Assembly (NCBI RefSeq): GCF_033097505.1
Contig: NZ_AP028654.1
Span: 2,190,001-2,254,000 of the forward strand
DNA length: 64,000 nucleotides
Direction: 5' to 3'
Origin: Helicovermis profundi
GTDB taxonomy: Bacteria > Bacillota > Clostridia > Peptostreptococcales > Acidaminobacteraceae
The notes under the pieces are model-generated. The model saw nothing but the letters and a program-made list of their open reading frames with translations, had not been told where the DNA came from and searched no databases. Below are positions 35,058 to 44,019 of the stretch, piece by piece; position 1 is the first letter of the stretch, and each line of letters begins with the position of its first letter. Made by a program: the position numbers and the translations under genes.

Positions 35058-35097
35058 TAATATAATTATATTAGAAAATTCTAATATAATTATATTA
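35058..35097. promoter_or_regulatory. 40-bp palindromic operator before the permease/DGC operon
   Basis: Two perfect 19-base arms (TAATATAATTATATTAGAA and its complement) separated by AA, 14 bases before the start codon. Each arm itself contains a smaller ATATAAT-type palindrome, suggesting two repressor dimers. An ArsR-type regulator would fit but none is nearby. Confidence 0.75.
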
Positions 35098-35192
35098 CAC
35101 CCGTGTTTGTTACTTGTCAATCAATTATTAGTTTTTTCTATACTAGTATTTTTAGATTGATACTTTAAAAAAACGACTTATCTTTTCACAAA

Positions 35193-35250
35193 AAAAATAC
35201 CTACTAAAATTGACATAAGATTATAAGTGTCAATTTTAGTAGGTATTTTT
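35193..35250 (-). terminator. Strong terminator with 23-bp stem
   Basis: AAAAATACCTACTAAAATTG with its full complement around a 12-base loop, T8 on the minus strand. It ends transcription from the ECF S-component gene after passing repeat copy 3. Confidence 0.9.
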
Positions 35251-35304
35251 ATAAAGTTAATAAATTAAATGAATTATTTTAAAACCATAGACTATTTATA
35301 AATA

Positions 35305-35443
35305 TTATCCGATGACTTAGAGTTCTAATACCCCCACTTCTTAAAAAAGCGGGGAATAAAGAACTCTAAAAGGACCCTAGATTATGTTTTCTAAGATTCA
35401 GTGGGAGTAAAAACTCCCTCTGAATCCAAGAAATTCATTTATG
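35305..35443 (+). repeat. Dispersed ~140-bp hairpin repeat, copy 3
   Basis: Forward copy, same boundaries (TTATCCGATG ... ATTCATTTAT). Its last bases supply the stop codon and final residues of the ECF S-component gene, so it has inserted at, or is part of, that 3' end. Confidence 0.88.
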
Positions 35444-35981
35444 AATTAAAACTCTTTTTGAAGATTGATAAATTACTCATTTTAAGCGCTTTAATAATTA
35501 CAGGTATAAGTATTATTTGAATTATTATCCCTGGAAGTCCAGTTAAAATCGCGCTCTTTAAGTAAAAAAATGGATTCATTTTAACTCCAAAGCCTATTGT
35601 CATAACCCACACTGTAATACCTGCCATTAGTCTTCCAAAAATCATTGCAACAATAAGAGATACATATATATTTTGCTTTAATCTTCTATAAAGAATAGAT
35701 ACAGTTGCTCCATAAATACCTAGTTCAAACATCATAATTATTGAAATTGGAAATAAGGGTGGCATTCCTGTTGTTAGACTGCTTAAAATCGGTGTTAACA
35801 ATCCCACCATAAGTGCAAGTTCAGGAACTAATACAAAGCCAGCAATAAACACTGATATATGCATTGGTAAAAATATTTGTCCTGCTATACCAAAGGCATG
35901 AAATAACATTGGAAGTAGTATTCCTATTGCTAGTAAAAGTGATGCTAAAATAAATTCTTTTGTTTCAAAACGATTTTTCAT
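35439..35981 (-). CDS. ECF transporter S component
   Basis: A 180-residue protein with six hydrophobic segments in the S-component order. It begins RFETKEFILASLLLAIGILLP, then FLPMHISVFIAGFVLVPELALMVGLLTP and a RRLKQNIYVSLIVAMIFGRL loop. It binds a vitamin or precursor and needs the shared EcfT/EcfA module, which is not in the window. Substrate not evident; the HISVFIAGF element is found in several thiamine- and hydroxymethylpyrimidine-type members. ATG 35981 is chosen for GGGGGAT upstream. It follows DUF1893 by 28 bases and is likely in its operon. Confidence 0.82.
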   Translation of the reverse strand: MKNRFETKEFILASLLLAIGILLPMLFHAFGIAGQIFLPMHISVFIAGFVLVPELALMVGLLTPILSSLTTGMPPLFPISIIMMFELGIYGATVSILYRRLKQNIYVSLIVAMIFGRLMAGITVWVMTIGFGVKMNPFFYLKSAILTGLPGIIIQIILIPVIIKALKMSNLSIFKKSFNS

Positions 35982-36009
35982 GGTATCCCCCATTTTTTTG
36001 TAGTTTTTT

Positions 36010-36450
36010 CTATATAGCTTTAATAGATTTTAAAAATTTTTCAATTTCATTAATTAGATTTTTATAATCATAGTCATAAAACCTAGATGATAGTTTTTCT
36101 ACTGGACATAAATCTGTTCTATCCCTATTTTTAATATTTCTAACTTTTTTATTGTAGCTTACTAAAATAGAATTCTTCTGTAAAATATCTATTGCACCTT
36201 CAGAAATAATTTCTGAATATACATTTTGGACTTTAGCATAAACACTTAAAAGTGCTGCTGCTCTACCTACAACTCTATCAGCGATTGATGCACCTTCAAG
36301 TGAAGGATACATTTCTCTTACTAATTTATACATAGGTAAGATTCCTCTATCTTCACTAAAAAAGATAAGAGCATCATTTTTTACTACACAAATTTTATAA
36401 TTGTTTTTATATAAAATTTCTTTTGCCAAAACTAAATCACTATTATTCAT
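36010..36450 (-). CDS. DUF1893 family protein
   Basis: A 146-residue protein matching DUF1893 by LVLAKEILYKNNYKICVVKND, SLEGASIADRVVGRAAALL and YSEIISEGAIDILQKN. The family resembles a nucleotide-deaminase fold with altered catalytic residues; no biochemical role is established that I know of. The partner ECF S component suggests a link to vitamin uptake or salvage. AGGAG precedes the ATG. The C-terminal 20 residues are basic and extra to the core. Confidence 0.82.
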   Translation of the reverse strand: MNNSDLVLAKEILYKNNYKICVVKNDALIFFSEDRGILPMYKLVREMYPSLEGASIADRVVGRAAALLSVYAKVQNVYSEIISEGAIDILQKNSILVSYNKKVRNIKNRDRTDLCPVEKLSSRFYDYDYKNLINEIEKFLKSIKAI

Positions 36451-36546
36451 TACTACTCCTAATTAAATATGTAGTTAATTCCTATTAAAACACTAGGCAT
36501 TAATCATACCATATAACTTTTTCTATATCAATATCAAAATATGTAA

Positions 36547-37308
36547 TTATTTATTAAGTTCTATATTTTGACCTTCATATAGTTTACTTACATTATTAAG
36601 TTTATTTATTAAATAATCAATCACCTTATCACTTGTACAATGTCCAGTATATATATAATCAATTTGTTCTTTTTCTAAGTAATTAATTGTTTTTTCTAAA
36701 ATTTCATCAACTATTTTTAAATGAAAACCTCCAATTACTGCATATACTTTTGCTTGTCCTGAAACTCTCTTAGCATGTTCAATTATATTACAAATACCTG
36801 AGTGTGAGCATCCTGAAATAACGACTAATCCTTTTTCAGTATTAAAACACATTCCACTATCATCTTTCACAAGATCCATTTCACCATTTTCTTTTTCGAA
36901 AGTTGAAATTTTACCTTCAAAATTATTCGATTTATTTATTTCACCTAAAAAATAAACCCCATTTGAAATTTTATATGCCTTATCTTTCATTGTTAATTCA
37001 AACTTTTCTTTTAACTCTTCTTTATTTAACTTAAGTCCAATATAAGATCTATCCTTTGCTCTATAACGTTTTATAAAAGAATTTGGATGACATATAAGCT
37101 TTTTGTCCTTAAGATATTCCAATCCATTTCCATGATCCCAGTGTCCATGTGATAAGACTATATATTCAAATTCTAATTTTTTTTCAAAGAGTTCCTCATA
37201 TCTTTTCTCTACATTTTGATTTCCTGTGTCAAAGAGAATTTTTTTCTTTGAATCAGTCTCTATTTGTAGTGAAAAATCTGGTCTCTCTGTAATAACTTTA
37301 ATTAACAT
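36547..37308 (-). CDS. MBL-fold metallohydrolase
   Basis: A 253-residue metallo-beta-lactamase fold protein. Metal ligands: SHGHWDHGNG (HxHxDH, near residue 54), the VISGCSHSGICNI loop and the late GHC in YIYTGHCTSD. This is the group often labelled as 7,8-dihydropterin-6-methyl-4-(beta-D-ribofuranosyl)-aminobenzene-phosphate-synthase-like, although that activity is not implied outside archaea. Stand-alone gene. Substrate unknown. Confidence 0.85.
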   Translation of the reverse strand: MLIKVITERPDFSLQIETDSKKKILFDTGNQNVEKRYEELFEKKLEFEYIVLSHGHWDHGNGLEYLKDKKLICHPNSFIKRYRAKDRSYIGLKLNKEELKEKFELTMKDKAYKISNGVYFLGEINKSNNFEGKISTFEKENGEMDLVKDDSGMCFNTEKGLVVISGCSHSGICNIIEHAKRVSGQAKVYAVIGGFHLKIVDEILEKTINYLEKEQIDYIYTGHCTSDKVIDYLINKLNNVSKLYEGQNIELNK

Positions 37309-37383
37309 AGTCCACTTCCTTTATATATTTTAATAATTAATTTTAATATTTACAATCCTTAGTAAATATTAAATCATACTAAT

Positions 37384-37427
37384 AAAGGTGAGCACACACA
37401 TAATGTATAAACGCTCACCTTTATTTT
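37384..37427. terminator. Intrinsic terminator between TDT and MBL genes
   Basis: AAAGGTGAGC/GCTCACCTTT with a 19-base loop and T-rich flanks. It lies downstream of the TDT gene on the minus strand and beyond repeat copy 4. Confidence 0.75.
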
Positions 37428-37432
37428 ATCAT

Positions 37433-37570
37433 ATAAATGAATTTCTTGGATTCAGGGGGAATTTTTACTCCCACTGAATCTTAGAAAACATAATCCAGGG
37501 CCTTTTTAGAGTTCTTTATCCCCCACTTTTTTAAGAAGTGGGGGTATTAGAACTCTAAGGCATCGGATAA
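37433..37570 (-). repeat. Dispersed ~140-bp hairpin repeat, copy 4
   Basis: Reverse copy with the fullest core (CCCCCACTT/AAGTGGGGG). It starts 19 bases after the TDT stop codon and ends before the terminator, so it is transcribed as part of that 3' UTR. Confidence 0.88.
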
Positions 37571-37589
37571 AGTATACTTAGCTTCTATA

Positions 37590-38546
37590 TCACTCTTCTA
37601 CGCAAATTTCTTTACATTTCATAGCATTTATTGTTTTTGGTATTAGAATTAAAACTATTAATACTAAAATTATAAAAAATGCTAATGCTAAATATTTGTA
37701 AAATACAATTTTACTTACGCTAAACATAAGGACACTTGCAATTGTAATTGACGATATTGGAAATGAATATGCCCACCACGAAAGATAAAATTTAATACTT
37801 GAAAACATTTTAAATTCTCTTAATAAAAATGTAGTTAAAAATAGGGCAAAAAAGTATAATACTTTTGCAAATGAATCAATAGTCCCTGTCATTTTAACAT
37901 AAGCAATAAATGCAACCGCTGGTGGTGCTATAAGTATTGCAAGCGTTGGTACAAGTTTTTCAGGAAGTGGATGATGAAAAATAATTCTATAAATAAAAAT
38001 AGAAAATAATATAATCCAAAATACAAATCCAATACTATAGTAAAACCATGATATATCTGAAATAAAAAATTTGATTCCTGCTACAGGAATCAAAACATTT
38101 CCGACTACAGGGATAAACCACGCTGGATTAAAGTGCTTTATATCAAAATTTGGATGTAACATCCAAAATGAAATAATCACATAAGTAAAAAATGTGTGAA
38201 TAATTACACCTACAATCCAAAAATATTTTGACAACACTAAGTTTACATCAAGTAATGCAACACTTATTAAAAGAAAACTTACTGAAATCGTTGCAAAAAA
38301 ACTAACCTTTACTGGATTTTTGAACTCTTTTCTAACCTCGTCTCTATACTTAATAAATTTCGCAAAATACAAAATAAGTAGTACTCCAAACACTGCTATA
38401 GTTCCTAGTAACAAATACAAACTAATATTTACATTTAATTTAAATATTGCCTCCATTTTACCCATCGATATTGCAAGTCCTGAAAGACCTAGAATAATTG
38501 AAAAAAATGATATCGGGAAATTTAACAGTCTATTACTTTTATCCAT
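37590..38546 (-). CDS. TDT/SLAC1-family anion channel or C4-dicarboxylate transporter
   Basis: 318 residues with about ten spans. The family signatures NPAWFIPVVGNVLIP, FHHPLPEKLVPTLAILIAPPAVAF and YLSWWAYSFPIS are all present. Related proteins include TehA (tellurite resistance), Mae1 malate carriers and plant SLAC1 anion channels. The central phenylalanine gate of SLAC1 cannot be verified by eye. Stand-alone gene with its own upstream gap of about 95 bases. Cargo not predictable. Confidence 0.87.
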   Translation of the reverse strand: MDKSNRLLNFPISFFSIILGLSGLAISMGKMEAIFKLNVNISLYLLLGTIAVFGVLLILYFAKFIKYRDEVRKEFKNPVKVSFFATISVSFLLISVALLDVNLVLSKYFWIVGVIIHTFFTYVIISFWMLHPNFDIKHFNPAWFIPVVGNVLIPVAGIKFFISDISWFYYSIGFVFWIILFSIFIYRIIFHHPLPEKLVPTLAILIAPPAVAFIAYVKMTGTIDSFAKVLYFFALFLTTFLLREFKMFSSIKFYLSWWAYSFPISSITIASVLMFSVSKIVFYKYLALAFFIILVLIVLILIPKTINAMKCKEICVEE

Positions 38547-38640
38547 TTTTAATCCTCTCCTTTTTAGTTATAATACAAAGTAATGTTATTATAACTCAAC
38601 TGAGAATAATTATCAATAGGAATTTTCAATATATTTTTTA

Positions 38641-39522
38641 CTATTCTAACATTTCATAAGAACTTGAAATCACTGGAAGTTTAAGCGTATCAAGTACTCT
38701 TTCTATTAAAATACCTTCTCTTTTAGGATAATCAAATCCATAGCTTGCTTTAATTCCATTTGATATAAACTGTACTCCCCTTTCAAGTGCAATTGGTAGA
38801 TTATCTCCTTGAAGCAGAGCACCTACTACAACGCTTGTAAATGCGTCGCCTGTTCCAGGGTAAAATGCAGGTATGTACTTACATCCGACTTTCCAAAAAA
38901 CATCATTTAGCCTATTATAGGCTATAACATTTGTTTGATTCTCAACTAAATTGTCCGGTACACTTGTTATAATGACAATTTCAGGGCCCATATCAGATAA
39001 TTTAGTAAGCCACTCTTTTATTTCTTTATCTGAAATTTTTTCTCTGTAGTCTTCATTAAGTAAATACGTAGCTTCTGTAAAATTTGGAGTAATTATATCT
39101 GCTTTTTTTATCAAATTTTTCATAGCATTTATCATACTTTTATCCATTGTTTTGTACAAATTTCCTTCATCACCCATTACAGGATCTACCACAACAAAAT
39201 TATCTTCATTTTTAAATAAATCTATAGCTTTTGATACTATTTCAATTTGTTTAGTAGAAGCCAAAAAACCACTATAAATAACATCAAATTCTAGTTTTAG
39301 TTTTGACCAATGCAAAATATATTTCTCCATTGAATCAGTTAAATCTACTAAAGTAAATTCATCAAACCCACCAGTATGAGTCGAAAGAATTGCAGTAGGT
39401 ACTGGGCATACTTGTATACCCATGGTTGAAAGTATTGGAACAATCGCAGTAAGTGATGCTCTACCAAATCCCGATAAATCATGTATTGCCATGATTTTTT
39501 TTACTGGGTTACTCATTTTCAT
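38641..39522 (-). CDS. Pyridoxal/pyridoxamine kinase
   Basis: A 293-residue PfkB/ribokinase-fold enzyme that phosphorylates B6 vitamers. AIHDLSGFGRASLTAIVPIL at the N-terminus, LSTHTGGF, VVDPVMGDEGNLY and YPGTGDAFTSVVVGALLQG (anion hole and catalytic Asp) are standard for PdxK/PdxY. The ATG overlaps the stop of the GGDEF/HD-GYP gene (TAATG) and uses GGAG inside that gene, so translation is coupled. The reason for pairing a B6 kinase with a cyclic-dinucleotide enzyme is not apparent. Confidence 0.9.
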   Translation of the reverse strand: MKMSNPVKKIMAIHDLSGFGRASLTAIVPILSTMGIQVCPVPTAILSTHTGGFDEFTLVDLTDSMEKYILHWSKLKLEFDVIYSGFLASTKQIEIVSKAIDLFKNEDNFVVVDPVMGDEGNLYKTMDKSMINAMKNLIKKADIITPNFTEATYLLNEDYREKISDKEIKEWLTKLSDMGPEIVIITSVPDNLVENQTNVIAYNRLNDVFWKVGCKYIPAFYPGTGDAFTSVVVGALLQGDNLPIALERGVQFISNGIKASYGFDYPKREGILIERVLDTLKLPVISSSYEMLE

Positions 39523-42077
39523 TAAATCAACTCCGAATTTTCTTTTTTTAATTCTTCTACAAATATATTTACTATAAATGGATCAAATTGAACCTTTGAC
39601 ATTTTAATAAGCTCTTTTATTGCATCTTCTTTTGAAAGTGATTCTCTATAAACTCTGTAACCGATCATTGCACTAAAAGCATCAGCAACTGCAATAATTC
39701 TTGATTGAATAGGTATATCCTCTCCCTTCAATTTTTTAGGGTAGCCATTTCCATTCCACCATTCATGGTGAGCTAGTACATAATCAGGTATTTCGCCCAT
39801 TTCATTTATTGCATTAAGTATTCTATAACCAATTTCTGAATGTTTTCTAATTTTTTTATGCTCACTTTTAGAAAGTCTACCTTGTTTATTAAGTATACTT
39901 TCCTCTATTGCAATCTTACCTATATCGTGAAGTTTTCCTGAAAGAACTACCTCTTCAAGTTCCCTATCAGCCAATCCTATAGCTTTACCTATCAACTGGC
40001 AATATTTAGAAACCAACTCAGAATGTTCTTTTTCTCTATGACTATTCTCATATAATTCATCAATAATAGAATCAAACATTTTATTCTTAATAAATGGACT
40101 TTCTATAAGCTTTTCTCTATACATATTATCTTCTACTCTTTTAAAGAAATCTGCATAATTTTCTTCTTCTGTCATAGTTCCAACTCCAAAAGAAACTGAA
40201 ATATCAATATTTTCAAATTTTTCTCTTTCACATTCTTTTCTTATTCTTTTAATAATCTTCTCCGTATCACTGTAAGTAGTATTTGGAAGTAAAACAACAA
40301 ATTCATCTCCTCCAAGCCTAGCTACCACTTCATTATGTCGCGAAACTTTTTTAAGTATTTTTGATACTTTAAGCAAATATAAATCGCCTTTTTCGTGTCC
40401 AAAAGCATCATTAACTAATTTAAGGCCATTAACATCAGCCATAATTAAAGAAAGTGGAAAAAACTCTTTTGAAATAAACTTAACGAGTTCACTTTCAAAG
40501 TATCTTCTATTAAATAGATCTGTAAGTTCATCATGAAAACTCATATATTTCATTTTTTTCTCTGACACTTTTCTTTCGCCTATATCTGTATATATACCAA
40601 ATCCACCTATAATTTCACCATTTTCCATAATAGGTACACCTTTAATATTTACATTTTTAGGCATTTTATCTTTTGAATATCTTACGCCTTCTAAAACAAC
40701 CTTTGTACCGCTCATTAGTTTGTCTGTAAGATCGTTTAAAGTTTCAAAATTCTCATAACAAATTGCCTTATCAACATTATCGTCCCTTAATTCATCTATA
40801 GAATAACCAAAGAGTTTATTAAAATTATCATTTATCTCTAGTACATTCCTATCTTTATCAATCATAACAATAGCATCATATGAGTTTTTAAATAGTGATT
40901 CAAAGGTAGATTTTTGTCTTCTAAGTTTAGTTTCATATAATACCTGTTTAGAAATATCTCTATATACACTATAACCACCTATTACTTTTCCATCCTTAAC
41001 AATTGGTATACCCATAATTTCTAAGAAAAGTTCTTTTCCAGATTTCGAAAATCTTACACCTTTCCTAGACACATTATTGCCTTCAAGCATCTTCTTTGTA
41101 ATAGCTTTTGAATGCTCTATAAATTCATCATTAGATACAACTAAATCAACTTCAAGACCTCGAATTTCATCAAGTTTATATTCAAATAGTTCAGTAAATG
41201 TATTGTTTATATCAAGTACTTTGTGTTTTGCATCAAATTTAATTATTGCATCTAAAGATCCTTTAAAAAGAGTTTCAAATTCATTTGAGACATCAGAAAC
41301 TTTCATCACCATATTATTAAGGTGTTCTCTCATTAAATTAAAAGTTACAGCTAAACTTCCTATCTCACAGTTACCAATAAAACCTATTTCTGTATCCATA
41401 TCTCCAGATGTTATTCTATTAGCTCCTATTTCCAATAATTTTATAGGTCTAACAATATTATCAGCAATATATTTTGATATAACAATAAAAATAAACATAA
41501 TTATAACTCCATAAATTACAATAAAATTTCTGAATTTATTACTTATTTCATTATATGGAGTATTTGGAACACCAACATACCATATTCCTAATATATCACC
41601 TTTAGAATTTTTAATTGGCTTATATGCAGTTTGATTTATCGTTCCAACAACATCCGCTTTTCCTAGAAAAATTTCACCTTGTTTTACTACAGTATCATAT
41701 ACGATATCTGATACTTTTGTCCCTAACGCTCTATAACCGTTATCAAGTTTTACTGTCGTTGCTATTCTCTCATTATCTAAAAAAATAGTAACAGTATCTC
41801 CTGTTAATTTTGCTATTTTATCTACCATTTCAAAATTGTTATTAATTAATACATCACCTTTATATAATTTGTTGTTTTTTACATGCCAATTACCTTCTAT
41901 TTTTTCATTAAGAAGTTCCTCGCCTAAAAGCAAGTCTGACATTAATTTTTCGTTTGATGATTTAATTAGATTATTATGAAAACTTACAACAGAATATGTA
42001 CCAATTCCAAGTATCAAGAAAAGTGAAATTGAAATGCTAAGTAAGATTATTTTATTTTTAATTTTAATATTAATCAC
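39522..42077 (-). CDS. Sensor GGDEF and HD-GYP protein (Cache-HAMP-PAS-PAS-GGDEF-HD-GYP)
   Basis: 851 residues. N-terminal span, extracellular single-Cache domain (~30-185), second span (~188-207), HAMP (~208-260), PAS at ~260-380 and ~390-510, GGDEF domain (~515-670) with intact RLGGDEF, and C-terminal HD-GYP (~675-851) with LHDIGK, HHEWWNGNGYP. Both catalytic motifs look intact, so it may make and degrade c-di-GMP, or use one domain as a sensor. GTG start at 42077 with a weak ribosome binding site. Coupled to the pyridoxal kinase gene downstream. Confidence 0.93.
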   Translation of the reverse strand: MINIKIKNKIILLSISISLFLILGIGTYSVVSFHNNLIKSSNEKLMSDLLLGEELLNEKIEGNWHVKNNKLYKGDVLINNNFEMVDKIAKLTGDTVTIFLDNERIATTVKLDNGYRALGTKVSDIVYDTVVKQGEIFLGKADVVGTINQTAYKPIKNSKGDILGIWYVGVPNTPYNEISNKFRNFIVIYGVIIMFIFIVISKYIADNIVRPIKLLEIGANRITSGDMDTEIGFIGNCEIGSLAVTFNLMREHLNNMVMKVSDVSNEFETLFKGSLDAIIKFDAKHKVLDINNTFTELFEYKLDEIRGLEVDLVVSNDEFIEHSKAITKKMLEGNNVSRKGVRFSKSGKELFLEIMGIPIVKDGKVIGGYSVYRDISKQVLYETKLRRQKSTFESLFKNSYDAIVMIDKDRNVLEINDNFNKLFGYSIDELRDDNVDKAICYENFETLNDLTDKLMSGTKVVLEGVRYSKDKMPKNVNIKGVPIMENGEIIGGFGIYTDIGERKVSEKKMKYMSFHDELTDLFNRRYFESELVKFISKEFFPLSLIMADVNGLKLVNDAFGHEKGDLYLLKVSKILKKVSRHNEVVARLGGDEFVVLLPNTTYSDTEKIIKRIRKECEREKFENIDISVSFGVGTMTEEENYADFFKRVEDNMYREKLIESPFIKNKMFDSIIDELYENSHREKEHSELVSKYCQLIGKAIGLADRELEEVVLSGKLHDIGKIAIEESILNKQGRLSKSEHKKIRKHSEIGYRILNAINEMGEIPDYVLAHHEWWNGNGYPKKLKGEDIPIQSRIIAVADAFSAMIGYRVYRESLSKEDAIKELIKMSKVQFDPFIVNIFVEELKKENSELI

Positions 42078-42248
42078 CCACTATTATTTAACTTATTATA
42101 CTTATATCAAAATACAGGGTATTCAAACATATAATAAAAAAACATCAGCCTCCACATCAAGTATATTACCTACTTATATTATAGCATAATTGTAAACTAA
42201 TTGTTATATTTCACAACACGTTTCTTAATAATAAACACCAGTTAACTA

Positions 42249-42277
42249 TTGACTTTTTAGAGAACTAGTTTTATAAT
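42249..42277 (+). promoter_or_regulatory. Promoter and possible operator of the RND operon
   Basis: TTGACT-17-TATAAT. The spacer contains the palindrome AACTAGTT, a possible TetR site. The rest of the gap 42078-42314 shows nothing else. Confidence 0.75.
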
Positions 42278-42314
42278 AATAAACAGTCGTATATTATATA
42301 AAAAAGGAGAAATT

Positions 42315-42926
42315 ATGGCGCAAGTACTTAAAGAAAATGTAAAACAAAAAATTCTCAAATCAGCTAAAAGTGAATTCTTTAAAAATGGTTACGAAAATAG
42401 TTCGCTTAGAAAAATATCTAAAAATGCAAATATTACTGTTGGTAATTTATATAGATATTATCCATCAAAAGATAAAATATATGAAGCTGTAGTAAATGAG
42501 TCTTATACTAAACTTAATAAAATTATAGAAAAGCATACTTTTAATAATTTTAAATTAGACACTATTCCAACTAAAGCAGCAATTGAAACTATTGAAAACG
42601 CTGATGAAATTAATTTTAATTCCATTGTTAAAAATATTATTAATGATGTGGGTACTTTATTTGAAAATGACTATCTAGGGCTACTTATTCTTCTTAAAGA
42701 TGATAATCGAAATGAGAATATTAATTCAAGACTCAACCTTCAAAATTGGTTTAGCATGCATTTTACTCTTCAATATCCTAATTACAACATTTCTAAGTAT
42801 CTATCATACAGCTTTACAGAAGGATTAATCAAAATTCTTCTTGACGAAGACAATAATAAAATAAATGAAAAAGTTGAGGCATTTATTAGCTTTTACTTTG
42901 AAAAAGGACGTGTAAAATATGAATAA
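42315..42926 (+). CDS. TetR-family regulator of the RND pump
   Basis: A 203-residue TetR protein. HTH near residues 10-55 (SAKSEFFKNGYENSSLRKIS, NITVGNLYRYYPSKDKIYEAV). The C-terminal ligand domain is not recognisable. AAAAGGAGA precedes the ATG. Its end overlaps the start of the membrane-fusion protein by eight bases, so the three-gene operon is likely self-repressed. Confidence 0.9.
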   Translation: MAQVLKENVKQKILKSAKSEFFKNGYENSSLRKISKNANITVGNLYRYYPSKDKIYEAVVNESYTKLNKIIEKHTFNNFKLDTIPTKAAIETIENADEINFNSIVKNIINDVGTLFENDYLGLLILLKDDNRNENINSRLNLQNWFSMHFTLQYPNYNISKYLSYSFTEGLIKILLDEDNNKINEKVEAFISFYFEKGRVKYE

Positions 42927-44019
42927 AAAAATTATAAGTATACTACTACTAGTAAGTACTACTATCCTCATTTTTTCAGCTTGTACTCCTTCTCAAAAAG
43001 TTGTTAAAGAAAAAGTTAAGCTCGTAAAAGTGAAAGAAGCAAAAGTTCAGATTAAAAATGAAAGTATTAAATATTTTGGTTTTATTGAACCAAGTATGGT
43101 TAAAGCACTATCATTAAAAAATAGTGGCAAAATCAATAAAATCAATATTACAACAGGTCAAAAAATAACTAAAGATATGCCTTTAGTTTCACTTGATACT
43201 TATGAGTACGGCCTTGGAGTTAAAGCCTCTAAAGAACAAATTAATCTAGCTTCCTTAGATCTTGATAAGGCAGAAAAATCTTATGATTTCTATAAAAAAC
43301 TATATAATGATACTTTAGCTTTATATGAAAAAGGTGCAATTTCCAAACAAAAACTTGATGAAATTAAACTTTCATACGATATAAATTCATCACAATATGA
43401 ACAGGCAAAAAAGAACTATTCTAAATCAAAAATTGATTTAGATTATAAATCTAATTCTGTAAATGATTCAACATTAATTGCAGATATGGATGGCGTAGTC
43501 GTTGATATTTTGAAAAAAGAAGGGGAAATATACGCAGCAGGATATCCAATTGTTCTTATAAGAACCAATGAAAATATAGTAAATATTGGAGTCAGTGAAA
43601 AAGATATTAAAAGACTTACTTTAAATATGAAAGCAAGTATCGATGTAGATGGGAAAAAATACAGTGGAACTATATCAAAAATTAATTTAATGCCAGATAA
43701 ACTCTCAAGAACTTATTCAGTACAAATAAAACTAAACGACGGTAATTTCATTATCGGTCAATCCTCAGAAGTAAGTTTTTTACTTAATAAAATCAAAGGT
43801 ATTTGGCTTCCTATTACCGACATTCTAAACGATGGCGAAGATTACGTATATATAGTTAAAGACAATAGAGTTGTAAGAAAAAATATTGAACTCCATGAAA
43901 TAAATGAATCTTTCGTAAGAGTATCGAACCTTAATAATGGCGATAAAATAATTGTTACAGCTACTAATTCACTTACTGAAGGTTATAAAGTTAAAATTGT
44001 GGGTGATACAAATGAATAA
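42919..44019 (+). CDS. RND efflux membrane-fusion lipoprotein
   Basis: A 366-residue HlyD/AcrA-like adaptor with lipoprotein signal (ILLLVSTTILIFSAC, lipidated Cys 21). Order: barrel-sandwich half (GKINKINITTGQKITKDMPL), coiled-coil hairpin (~90-170, ASKEQINLASLDLDKAEKS and KGAISKQKLDEIK), second lipoyl half (ADMDGVVVDILKKEGEI), beta-barrel and membrane-proximal domains. It joins the RND pump on the outer face of the membrane. It overlaps the permease gene by eight bases. Confidence 0.92.
   Translation: MNKKIISILLLVSTTILIFSACTPSQKVVKEKVKLVKVKEAKVQIKNESIKYFGFIEPSMVKALSLKNSGKINKINITTGQKITKDMPLVSLDTYEYGLGVKASKEQINLASLDLDKAEKSYDFYKKLYNDTLALYEKGAISKQKLDEIKLSYDINSSQYEQAKKNYSKSKIDLDYKSNSVNDSTLIADMDGVVVDILKKEGEIYAAGYPIVLIRTNENIVNIGVSEKDIKRLTLNMKASIDVDGKKYSGTISKINLMPDKLSRTYSVQIKLNDGNFIIGQSSEVSFLLNKIKGIWLPITDILNDGEDYVYIVKDNRVVRKNIELHEINESFVRVSNLNNGDKIIVTATNSLTEGYKVKIVGDTNE

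Noticed and set aside
41077-41514. Plus-strand frame of 145 residues
   Set aside because: Antisense shadow inside the PAS/HAMP part of the GGDEF/HD-GYP gene.
42078-42314. Possible riboswitch before the GGDEF/HD-GYP gene
   Set aside because: The GATG/CATC pieces near 42145 do not form a known aptamer or a clear hairpin.
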